The position numbers were made by a program, and so were the translations under genes. The notes under the pieces were generated by a model, which saw only the letters and a program-made list of their open reading frames with translations, did no database searches and was not told the origin of the DNA. Shown here in pieces: positions 1 through 6,992 of a stretch of 64,000 bases of DNA (positions within the stretch are counted from its first letter, which is position 1; each line of letters begins with the position of its first letter). The stretch is from Candidatus Amarolinea dominans (GTDB taxonomy: Bacteria > Chloroflexota > Anaerolineae > SSC4 > Amarolineaceae): assembly GCA_016719785.1 (NCBI GenBank), contig JADJYJ010000017.1, forward strand, positions 1-64,000. Direction: 5' to 3'.

Positions 1-256
1 GATGGACTGATCTATCTCTGGGACGTGACCACGGGGAAGGATAGGTCGCCTCGAAGCCAATGGGGTCGCTGCGTTGAGTTTTAACGGCGATGGCCGCGTG
101 CTGTTCAGCGCCGGAGGGAGAGCCGCCTCAGTGCAGATTTGGCCCGTGGACCTGCAGGATCTGCAGGATCAGGCCAGGCGGCTCATCTCGCGGGATCCGC
201 CGCAGTTCACCGGCGCGGAGCGACGGCGCTATGGATTGGCTGACATTTCGAGGTGA
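1..256 (+). pseudogene. C-terminal end of a WD40-repeat protein, frameshifted
   Basis: Only the last part of this gene is in the window. From base 1 the first frame reads DGLIYLWDVTTGK, a typical WD40 blade end, and then meets a stop at 82-84. The next frame carries the continuation (NGVAALSFNGDG, SAGGRAASVQIW) and ends at 256. One extra base near position 40 (after the AAG codon) would join the two frames. WD40 proteins form beta-propellers used for protein contacts; in this kind of genome they are often fused to kinases or NTPases. The tail after the last blade (RRLISRDPPQFTGAERRRYGL) resembles the short helical end of NTPase/kinase-WD40 fusions. The upstream part is not visible, so the effector domain is unknown. 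Confidence 0.7.
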
Positions 257-260
257 ACCA

Positions 261-485
261 ATGACTGCCATCGCCCTCTACCGGTCTCCCCGCTTTCGCA
301 ACGACCGCGACGACCGGGCGCGCTACCTGCGCAACCTGGCGGAGGAGGGGCTGAAAGACCGTCCTGAAGATGATCCACGTCCACATCCTTCACCGCGGAG
401 GTTGCAGAGGAGTCGCGCCTTGCGTTGGAATCGGATGCGCCGTTGCGCACCTTGTGATCGAGGGTATGTCAGATTGTTGCAGTAA
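261..485 (+). CDS. Short hypothetical protein, possibly a fragment
   Basis: A 74-residue frame starting at ATG 261, preceded by GAGGTG six bases upstream, which is a fair ribosome binding site. The first half (TAIALYRSPRFRNDRDDRARYLRNLAEEGL) looks coding and helical. The second half is arginine/proline rich and looks like out-of-frame sequence, so this may be the truncated start of a lost gene. It lies directly after the WD40 remnant and before the promoter of the AbiEi-like gene. I recognise no family. Confidence 0.3.
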   Translation: MTAIALYRSPRFRNDRDDRARYLRNLAEEGLKDRPEDDPRPHPSPRRLQRSRALRWNRMRRCAPCDRGYVRLLQ

Positions 486-505
486 TTTGCCATTCGTGGC
501 ATACT
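477..505 (+). promoter_or_regulatory. Sigma70-type promoter with operator-like inverted repeat for the AbiEi-like gene
   Basis: TTGCAG (477-482), a 17-base spacer and CATACT (500-505). The expected transcription start falls at or next to the ATG at 512, so the message would be leaderless. TGCCA-TTCG-TGGCA (488-501) is a small inverted repeat inside the spacer, where a repressor would block polymerase. AbiEi proteins are known to bind repeats in their own promoters, so autoregulation is a reasonable inference. Confidence 0.5.
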
Positions 506-511
506 ACCCGC

Positions 512-1153
512 ATGGAATTCACGCATCTGCTCGCAATCGTCGGCGATGAGCCTGTGTTTGCCACCGACCTGCTGCTGGCCGGCGCTGTGGACGCGGACGA
601 TGTGCGCCGGCAGCTCTCGCGCTGGGTGAGCGCCGGTCGCCTCTACCAACTGCGCCGCGGCCTCTACGCGCTGGCGTCCCCTTTTCAGCGCGTCAGGCCG
701 CATCCCTTCCTCGTGGCCAACCGACTGGTGCGCGGCTCCTACGTCAGTCAGCAGGCCGCGCTGGCCCACTATGGCCTGATCCCCGAAGCGGCCCCGGTGG
801 TGACCAGCGTGACGACCGGCCGGCCCGGCCGCTGGGAGACGCCCCTCGGCGTCTACGAGTACCGCCATGTGAAGACGGGCTTGTTCTTCGGCTATCGCTG
901 GACGGAGATCAGCCCCAGCCAACGCGCCTTTGTCGCCGCACCGGAAAAAGCGCTGCTGGACCTGGTTCACCTGCACGCCGGCGGGGATGAACCGACCTAC
1001 CTGGCCGAGCTGCGCCTGCAGAACCTGGAGCGTGTCGATCTGGACGTGCTGCGCGGGTTGGCCGAGCGGGCCGACCAGCCCCAGGCGGCGCCGCGCGGCC
1101 GCCATCGTGGCCGGGGGGCGCGCGCTGGGGCTGGGAGGAGCGAGGAACTGTGA
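512..1153 (+). CDS. AbiEi-family antitoxin / winged-helix transcriptional regulator
   Basis: This 213-residue protein has the layout of AbiEi_4/AbiEi_1 proteins. Residues 1-60 form a winged helix-turn-helix (FATDLLLAGAVDADDVRRQLSRWVSAGRLYQLRRGLYAL, read in parts), followed by the SYVSQQAALAHYGLIPE and TTGRPGRWETPLG segments and the APEKALLDLVHL motif. In type IV toxin-antitoxin systems AbiEi represses its operon and antagonises the nucleotidyltransferase toxin AbiEii. No AbiEii is found here: the next gene is unrelated, so this is an orphan. The C-terminus (after about residue 190) is an odd arginine/glycine-rich run. The neighbouring frame reads RRRRAAAIVAGGRA there, which fits the family's usual helix better, so two compensating indels at about 1083-1130 are possible. 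The start is set by the -10 element directly upstream. Confidence 0.75.
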   Translation: MEFTHLLAIVGDEPVFATDLLLAGAVDADDVRRQLSRWVSAGRLYQLRRGLYALASPFQRVRPHPFLVANRLVRGSYVSQQAALAHYGLIPEAAPVVTSVTTGRPGRWETPLGVYEYRHVKTGLFFGYRWTEISPSQRAFVAAPEKALLDLVHLHAGGDEPTYLAELRLQNLERVDLDVLRGLAERADQPQAAPRGRHRGRGARAGAGRSEEL

Positions 1154-1226
1154 AAAGGGACCAAGCGTGGCAGCTATTCGTCGAGCAAACGTTGACGAGT
1201 TAACGAAAGGATGGGAGGACGCAAGC

Positions 1227-1775
1227 ATGTCAATTGCAGAAGCAGCACTTTACGGCGATTTGGTCAGGCGCCTGCGCGACGTCTGCGCGCAGCAGTTGGC
1301 CCAGTTGAAAGGCATCAGCATCGAATCTGAGCGCGTCGCGTTGGATGACGTGATTCGGGCCTGGTTCTTCACCCCGCAGAATGACCTCTACGGCCTGACG
1401 CCGCAACGGATGATTCGCAACGAGGAGTTGGGCATCGCCAACACAATACCTGGCGACAGACTGGGCGACATGTTCGAAGACGACTGTCCAGTCTGCGCCG
1501 CCATGCGGGCTGAGGCCGAGGCGGGTATGGCGGCCGGTCCCGACCACGATCACGGCTGGTCCTTCGGCCTGGCGCCCGACTCCAGCCTGCTGGACGAGTA
1601 CGATCCTGAAGGCTCTGACGAGCGCTGGCGCATCGAAGACGAGCGCATGAAAGCCAACCAGGCTGCGCGCAAGGCTGAAGCGCAGGCACTGCCCTTCGCC
1701 GGCGCCGATGACCCCGACCTGGCGCACGACATCCAACAGGAGCGTGCCTGGCTGGACGGCGACTTCCAGTTCTAG
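1227..1775 (+). CDS. Hypothetical protein
   Basis: A 182-residue acidic protein that I do not recognise. The start at ATG 1227 is supported by GGGAGGA about eight bases upstream. Residues 30-60 (ALDDVIRAWFFTPQNDLYGLTPQRMI) faintly recall the C-terminal toxin-binding domain of MbcA/ParS/Xre antitoxins (a W..TP...L.GL.P pattern), but the match is too weak to call. A CPVC pair near residue 91 followed by HDH could bind metal. The C-terminal third is rich in Glu, Asp and Ala. It follows the AbiEi-like gene by 73 bases on the same strand and could share its transcript. Confidence 0.6.
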   Translation: MSIAEAALYGDLVRRLRDVCAQQLAQLKGISIESERVALDDVIRAWFFTPQNDLYGLTPQRMIRNEELGIANTIPGDRLGDMFEDDCPVCAAMRAEAEAGMAAGPDHDHGWSFGLAPDSSLLDEYDPEGSDERWRIEDERMKANQAARKAEAQALPFAGADDPDLAHDIQQERAWLDGDFQF

Positions 1776-1864
1776 CCGGGATCACAGATGCTGACGCGTT
1801 GGCTCTTGGGCGGCGCGGCCATGATCCTCCACTTTGGCGCCAGTCGCGCCACTCGTGATGTTTC

Positions 1865-2182
1865 GTGCTGAAGATCATTGCCCTCTTGCAGCAACTGCAG
1901 GAAGACACCCGCGCACGCTATCAGGCGCTGGCGGCTGTCGTGACCGAGCGCGCCGCTAACGACAGTGACGCCCAGGCGCCGCGCGCGGCTGGCCCTATGC
2001 GTTGACGAGATGCATCTCGACCTACGCCACCCTGGCCCTGGCCGAGGCGGCGACCGTGGCTGACTGGCTGGCGCGCGGCGAAGCCTGGTGCAGAGGACGC
2101 CCAGGCCAACGGCAGAACCCCCTTCTACCGGCCCGATCTGCACCTCCTGGGCGATGGCGCACAGCCTGCGCCGGGCAGGTGA
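1865..2182 (+). pseudogene. Remnant of an unrecognised gene, split over three frames
   Basis: The 512-base stretch between 1776 and 2287 has no intact gene but is not random. Frame one from GTG 1865 gives KIIALLQQLQEDTRARYQAL and stops at 2005. A second frame continues with LALAEAATVADWLARGEAW. A third frame (2096-2182) gives GRTPFYRPDLHLLGDG and ends in a stop. All three have coding-like composition and run in the same direction, so they look like one gene broken by at least two small indels. The family is not recognised. A REP-like or promoter signal is not evident. Confidence 0.4.
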
Positions 2183-2287
2183 GGTACACAGGCAAAGAAT
2201 GGTAATCATTCGCAAAGCACCTGCAAGAACTGCTACTGTGACCAAACCTCGCAACCGGCGTCCAAGCCTGTGGAGGTTCGAACAAGT

Positions 2288-2908
2288 ATGAAAATCGCAG
2301 TTTTTGGCGCTACCGGCGGCGCCGGCAGGCAGGTGGTGGAACAGGCGTTGGCTGCAGGCCACCAGGTCAGCGCGCTGGCTCGCAACCCTGCCAAACTGGC
2401 GCTGACCAATGACAACCTGACCATCGTCGCCGGCAACGTGCTCGACGCCATCGAAGTAGAAGAAACCCTGCAAGGAGCGGATGCCGTGGTGGTTTCCCTG
2501 GGTAACACCGACTCCAACCCCGACGATGTGGTTTCACAGGGCACTCAGATCATCATCAGCGCGATGCAGCGCCTGGGCCGGCCGCAGCGCATCGTCATCG
2601 TCAGCTCCCTGGGCGTGGGCGAGAGCAAGGACCAGGTGCCTTTTGCCTTCAAGCTCCTGATGAAGAGTGTGCTGAAAAAACCCATGCAAGACAAGGAACG
2701 CCAGGAAGCGCTCCTCAAGGCCAGCAGCCTCGATTGGACCATCGTGCGGCCCGGCGGTTTGACCAACGGCCCGGCCACCGGCCGCTACCGCGCAGGACTC
2801 GACCCCAAGATCAGCGCAGGCCAGGTCAGCCGCGCCGATGTGGCCGCGTTCGTACTGAAGCAGCTCACCGACCTGACCTACCTGCATCGCGCCCCGGCCA
2901 TTACCTGA
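2288..2908 (+). CDS. NAD(P)-binding, atypical short-chain reductase (NmrA/YwnB-like)
   Basis: A 206-residue single-domain Rossmann protein. The dinucleotide-binding motif GATGGAGRQV is at residues 7-16, followed by LARNPAKL (the position that selects NADP by an arginine), GNVLD (aspartate contacting adenine), and VVSLG and IVIVSSLG strands. WTIVRPGGLTNG near residue 155 is the typical late motif of the NAD(P)H-binding family PF13460. Members are flavin reductases or redox sensors, but the substrate cannot be told from sequence. ATG 2288 is chosen because the Rossmann strand begins immediately (MKIAVFGATG) and GGAGG sits 11 bases upstream. Its neighbour on the other strand is a KynB-type cyclase; no link is evident. 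Confidence 0.85.
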   Translation: MKIAVFGATGGAGRQVVEQALAAGHQVSALARNPAKLALTNDNLTIVAGNVLDAIEVEETLQGADAVVVSLGNTDSNPDDVVSQGTQIIISAMQRLGRPQRIVIVSSLGVGESKDQVPFAFKLLMKSVLKKPMQDKERQEALLKASSLDWTIVRPGGLTNGPATGRYRAGLDPKISAGQVSRADVAAFVLKQLTDLTYLHRAPAIT

Positions 2909-2957
2909 CCTGCATCGGCCCCTGCGCGGCTGGGAGCGCGGGCGTCTCGCCCGCCTC

Positions 2958-3587
2958 TCACAGCGTCAGCGTGCGCAGCACCACGCGCGCTGGCGCGCCG
3001 TCGCTCTCGGCAATGCACAACGGCAGAGCCATCACCTCGTAATCGCCGTCCGGCACGGCCCGCAGGCACAAATTCTCCACAATCACCACAGCGCAGCGCA
3101 GAAATGCCCGATGCGCCGCGAGATCGGCGCTGCTGACCGGGTCCACCGACGGCGCGTCGGTGCCAATCAAGCGCACGCCCTGATCGCCCAGCCAGGCCGC
3201 CGCGTCGGGCGTGAAAAAGACCAGATCGTGATCGAAGACATCATCGGGCACGTCACTGTCGCGTGTGTGAACGAGCAGCCGCGTCACGCCGGCCAGATCG
3301 AGCGCCTGCACGTCGGCCAGGGTGATGGCGTTCGTCACCGGCAGCGTGACCACGCGCGCCCGGCCAATCAGGACATCGAGCGGAATGCGGTCAATGCCCG
3401 GCCCGGCGTCACTGTTGTGGCGCGGCGCGTCCACATGCGTGCCGGCATGAACGCTCAGGGTGATCGAACTGAGATTGCACGCGTCTCCCTGCCGCAGCAG
3501 CAGATTGTGCGTCAAAGAAACCGGGGTATCGCCGGGGAAAACCGCACTGCGGGGCGTCAGGGGGCGCGAAAGATCATAAAACTGCAT
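2958..3587 (-). CDS. Cyclase family protein, kynurenine formamidase (KynB)-like
   Basis: A 209-residue protein of the Cyclase family (PF04199). The metal-binding signature HAGTHVDAPRH lies at residues 47-57, with H47, H51, D53 and H57 as zinc ligands and catalytic residues. The N-terminus FYDLSRPL...FPGDTP and the late GTDAPSVDP motif also fit bacterial arylformamidases, which hydrolyse N-formyl-kynurenine in tryptophan breakdown. No other kynurenine-pathway gene is near, so related amidohydrolase substrates remain possible. The start at 3587 (MQFYDL) has AGAGGTGG eight bases upstream; the GTG three codons earlier overlaps that ribosome site and is less likely. Confidence 0.85.
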   Translation of the reverse strand: MQFYDLSRPLTPRSAVFPGDTPVSLTHNLLLRQGDACNLSSITLSVHAGTHVDAPRHNSDAGPGIDRIPLDVLIGRARVVTLPVTNAITLADVQALDLAGVTRLLVHTRDSDVPDDVFDHDLVFFTPDAAAWLGDQGVRLIGTDAPSVDPVSSADLAAHRAFLRCAVVIVENLCLRAVPDGDYEVMALPLCIAESDGAPARVVLRTLTL

Positions 3588-3648
3588 GGCTACCACCTCT
3601 CGACTTGCCTACGCGACATAGGCCCAACCAGGGCCGACTCCACGCGTG

Positions 3649-3697
3649 ACTATACCACAGCGCGCCGAGTTGCCAATTTTCGTGTAGTTGGCAACTC
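3649..3697 (-). promoter_or_regulatory. Promoter of the cyclase gene overlapped by a perfect 10-bp inverted repeat
   Basis: On the minus strand TTGGCA (3676-3671), a 16-base spacer and TATAGT (3654-3649) form a good promoter about 60 bases before the cyclase start. The -35 box lies inside the left arm of GAGTTGCCAA (3667-3676) / TTGGCAACTC (3688-3697), separated by 11 bases. The repeat sits between divergent genes, so it cannot be a terminator and is best read as an operator. Confidence 0.5.
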
Positions 3698-3796
3698 TCG
3701 TTCCTCGTTCTCTCCGCCAGATGGTACGATCTCTCTATGGAAATCGAACGCGAAAGCGGCTATCAATGAGATGTGCCCAACTTCAAGGAGTAGATC

Positions 3797-6778
3797 GTGA
3801 CACTAAATAATGCTTCGTTCCTCCGCTGCCGGCGCATATCTGCGCAGGTTTCCAGGATCGTGATGGCGCTGGCTTTGATCGGCGGTCTGTTGGCCGCAGC
3901 GCCGGGCCAGGCCGCCAGACTGAAGGCCACGACAGCCTCTTCGACACTCACCACAGCCCAGGCAGTCACCCATTTCAATCCAACTTTGAGCAATCCCGGC
4001 GATGAAAACTGGAGCAGCGGCTTTCACCTGCCAGGCATGAACGGCTCGGTCACCGCGTTGGCTGTCGCCGCCAACGGCGATATCCTTGCAGGCGGCAATT
4101 TCACCACGGCCGGCGACGTCAGCGCCAGCCGCATTGCGCGCTGGAGCGGCTCATCCTGGAGCGCGCTGGGCAGCGGCTTGAACGGATCGGTCAATACCCT
4201 GGCCGTGGACAGCAGCGGCAACGTCTACGCCGGCGGCAGTTTCACCCAGGCGGGCGGCGCCAGCGCCAACTATGTCGCCCGTTGGGATGGCGCGGCCTGG
4301 GGCGCGCTGGGAACCGGCATGGATAGCACGGTGTACGCCCTGGCAGTCAACACCTCCGGCACGTTGGTTGCTGGCGGCAACTTCACCACGGCCGGCGGCG
4401 GCAGCGCCAGTTACATTGCGCAATGGAACGGCACCGCCTGGAGCGCGCTGGGCGCCGGCATGGATGGATCGGTCAACGCCCTGGCGTTCGCGGCTGGCGG
4501 CGATCTCTACGCCGGCGGCTGGTTCATGAACGCCGGCGGCGGCAGCGCGAACCGCATCGCCCGCTGGGACGGTTCATCCTGGAGCGCGTTGGGAACCGGC
4601 ATGGACAACAGCGTCTACGCACTGGCGGTTTCGGGCAGCAACGTCGTCGCCGGCGGCGCCTTCAGCACGGCCGGCGGCAGCAGCGCCAGCCGTGTGGCGC
4701 AATGGAACGGGACGGCCTGGGCCGCGCTGGGCAGCGGCGCCGATGGAACCGTGTCTGCTGTAGCCATCAGTGGCAGCACTGTTTACGCCGGCGGCAGTTT
4801 TGCCAACGCCGGCGGTAGCAGCGCCAGTCGCATCGCGGCCTGGAACGGCACGAGTTGGAGCGCGTTGGGCAGCGGCATGGATGCCACGGTCAGCGCCTTG
4901 ATCGTCAAGGGCGACGGTACGCTGTATTCGGGAGGTTGGTTCACCGCAGCCGGCGGCAGCAGCGCCAGCCGCATCGCCCGCTGGAACGGCGCAGCCTGGA
5001 GCGCGCTGGGGGTCAGCGGCGCCGGAGTCAATAACACCATCACCGCGGCTGCGCTGGACACGAACGGTAATCTCCTCGTCGGCGGCTATTTCACCAGCGC
5101 CGGCGGTGTGAGCGCCAACCGCGTCGCCCAATGGAACGGCAGCGCCTGGAGCAGCCTCGGCAGCGGCATGAACGGCTCGGTCAACGCCCTGGCCCTCGAC
5201 AGCAGCGGCAACCTGGTGGCCGGCGGAGCCTTCACCGACGCGGGCGGCGTCAGCGCCAACCGCGTCGCGATCTGGAACGGCACAGCCTGGAGCGCGCTCG
5301 GCAGCGGCATGAACGGTTCGGTGGATGCCCTGGCCTTCGACGGTAGTGGCAACCTCTATGCCGGCGGGTCTTTTACCGACGCCGGCGGTGTCAGCGCCAA
5401 TCGCGTCGCCAAGTGGAACGGCAGCGCCTGGAGCGTCCTGGGAACGGGAATGAACAGCTACGTGTCCGCGTTGGCCTTCGGCGCCGATGGCAGCCTGGTC
5501 GCCGGCGGGGCCTTTACCGACGCCGGCGGCGTCAGCGCCAACCGCGTCGCCAAGTGGAATGGCAGCTCGTGGAGCGTGCTGGGAACCGGCATGAACGGCG
5601 CCGTCAACGCCCTCACGTTCGATGCCAGCGGCAACCTGGTGGCGGGAGGATGGTTCACAGACGCCGGCGGGACCAGCGCCAACTATGTCGCAGTCTGGAA
5701 CGGCGTCAGTTGGAGCGCGCTGGGCAGCGGCATGAACAGCGCCGTCAACGCGCTGGCGCACAACAGCAGCGGCGCCCTCATCGTCGGCGGCGAGTTCACC
5801 AGCGCGGGCGGAGGCAGCGCCAGCTACATCGCAGCCTGGAACGGCGCCACCTGGAACGCCCTGGGCAGCGGCCTGGACAGCGCCGCCTACGCGTTGGCAC
5901 TCGACGACCGTGGCAGTCTGTACGTGGGCGGTGTTTTCACCGCATCGGGAAACAAACCCGCTTACAGCATCGCACGCTGGACCACGGCGGTCAGCCAGGC
6001 CATCAGCGGCGCCGGAACCTACAGTTTTTATGTCAACAACCTGCCCGTCATCGTGGTCGTGACCAGCGCGGGCGACCTGGCGCGCATCAACATCCAGCGC
6101 CGCAATCAGCATCACGCCCAGGCAACGGCCAACCTGCAAACCGGTTATTACTGGGAGATCGAAGGGCTGAACGCCAGCAGCGACCCGGCCAGCGGTTTCA
6201 CCGTCAACCTGACCTTGCCAACCACCTTCAGCTCCGACAACGGCGACCAGGTCTGTCGCTACACCGGATCGGCGTGGGACTGCGCGCTCAACTCGTTTAC
6301 CGCCAGCAGTGTGACCCGCCAGGGCGTAACCGCTTTTTCGGACTGGGCAGCCGAGAACAACGCACCCCTGGCCGCGGGGCTGGCCGATTTCGCGGTCCAG
6401 GCGCAGGAGCAAGGCATCCTCGTGACCTGGGAAACCACCAGTGAAGTGGGAACGCTGGGCTTCGACCTGTGGCGCGGGATGACGCCAGACGCGCCCACGC
6501 AGCGCCTCAACGCTGAACTCATCCCCTCGCAGGCGCCGGGCAGTAGCCAGGGTTTCAGCTATGCCTGGCTCGATCAGGACAACCTGGTGATGGGCGCCAC
6601 CTATTACTACTGGCTCGACGTGGTGGAGGTCAGCGGCGCCCACGAGCGTCACGGCCCGCTGTCGGTCACCTGGCAAGCGCCCACCGCGCTGGTGGTGGAC
6701 AGCTTTACGGCCGGTACTGATAGCGTGGGTAAGCGGCTGCTCGCCTGGCTGCTGGGGCGACGCAGCGCCGCCGAATGA
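3797..6778 (+). CDS. Secreted protein with about 14 propeller-like WNGxxWSALG repeats
   Basis: A 993-residue secreted protein. Residues 1-40 are a signal peptide (basic start, hydrophobic run 21-35, cleavage near PGQAA). Residues 75-735 carry about 14 repeats of roughly 47 residues with the pattern W.G..WSALG.GM.G.V.AL....G.L.AGG.F..AGG.SA..VA.W. Such Rax2/kelch-like repeats fold as beta-propellers on cell surfaces and usually bind ligands; no catalytic site is visible. After the repeats come a beta-sandwich (about 745-860) and an Fn3-like domain with the TWETTSEVGTLGFDLWR motif common in secreted Chloroflexota and Bacteroidota proteins. The end RLLAWLLGRR is short and basic, not a sorting signal. 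The GTG start is preceded by AAGGAG at seven bases. Confidence 0.8.
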   Translation: MTLNNASFLRCRRISAQVSRIVMALALIGGLLAAAPGQAARLKATTASSTLTTAQAVTHFNPTLSNPGDENWSSGFHLPGMNGSVTALAVAANGDILAGGNFTTAGDVSASRIARWSGSSWSALGSGLNGSVNTLAVDSSGNVYAGGSFTQAGGASANYVARWDGAAWGALGTGMDSTVYALAVNTSGTLVAGGNFTTAGGGSASYIAQWNGTAWSALGAGMDGSVNALAFAAGGDLYAGGWFMNAGGGSANRIARWDGSSWSALGTGMDNSVYALAVSGSNVVAGGAFSTAGGSSASRVAQWNGTAWAALGSGADGTVSAVAISGSTVYAGGSFANAGGSSASRIAAWNGTSWSALGSGMDATVSALIVKGDGTLYSGGWFTAAGGSSASRIARWNGAAWSALGVSGAGVNNTITAAALDTNGNLLVGGYFTSAGGVSANRVAQWNGSAWSSLGSGMNGSVNALALDSSGNLVAGGAFTDAGGVSANRVAIWNGTAWSALGSGMNGSVDALAFDGSGNLYAGGSFTDAGGVSANRVAKWNGSAWSVLGTGMNSYVSALAFGADGSLVAGGAFTDAGGVSANRVAKWNGSSWSVLGTGMNGAVNALTFDASGNLVAGGWFTDAGGTSANYVAVWNGVSWSALGSGMNSAVNALAHNSSGALIVGGEFTSAGGGSASYIAAWNGATWNALGSGLDSAAYALALDDRGSLYVGGVFTASGNKPAYSIARWTTAVSQAISGAGTYSFYVNNLPVIVVVTSAGDLARINIQRRNQHHAQATANLQTGYYWEIEGLNASSDPASGFTVNLTLPTTFSSDNGDQVCRYTGSAWDCALNSFTASSVTRQGVTAFSDWAAENNAPLAAGLADFAVQAQEQGILVTWETTSEVGTLGFDLWRGMTPDAPTQRLNAELIPSQAPGSSQGFSYAWLDQDNLVMGATYYYWLDVVEVSGAHERHGPLSVTWQAPTALVVDSFTAGTDSVGKRLLAWLLGRRSAAE

Positions 6779-6788
6779 ATTCGGGGCG

Positions 6789-6840
6789 AAGGGGCGTTCC
6801 GCCACGAGGTCGGCCTGCGCCGACCGGCGGTACGCCCTTT
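6789..6840 (+). terminator. Nested hairpin after the propeller-like gene
   Basis: AAGGGGCGTTCCGCC near 6789 pairs with GGCGGTACGCCCTTT near 6826 with one mismatch, enclosing a second stem GGTCGG...CCGACC. The hairpin ends in TTT and lies 10 bases after the stop codon. It works as a likely terminator, although it may also be a copy of a dispersed repeat, since the stop codon itself lies in a recurring GAATGAATTC motif. Confidence 0.5.
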
Positions 6841-6992
6841 GGGCGCGATTTCAATCGCTGAATAGCGGCGCTTTGCGGTTCATGGGGGGTTGGGGTAGAA
6901 TGGTCGCCCTGACGGCCTGCAATCGCCGTCAACTGAAGCGATGCGCCGGCGGCAGCCGGGCCGACCAATCCAATTCGATGAGACGTGCAACC

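Noticed and set aside
512..1775. Complete AbiE toxin-antitoxin system
   Set aside because: The gene after the AbiEi-like protein has no nucleotidyltransferase motif, so no AbiEii toxin is present.
4574..6805. A 743-residue open frame on the minus strand
   Set aside because: It is antisense to the repeat-rich secreted protein. High GC and the repeat keep the opposite frame open; the product has no recognisable domain and no ribosome site.
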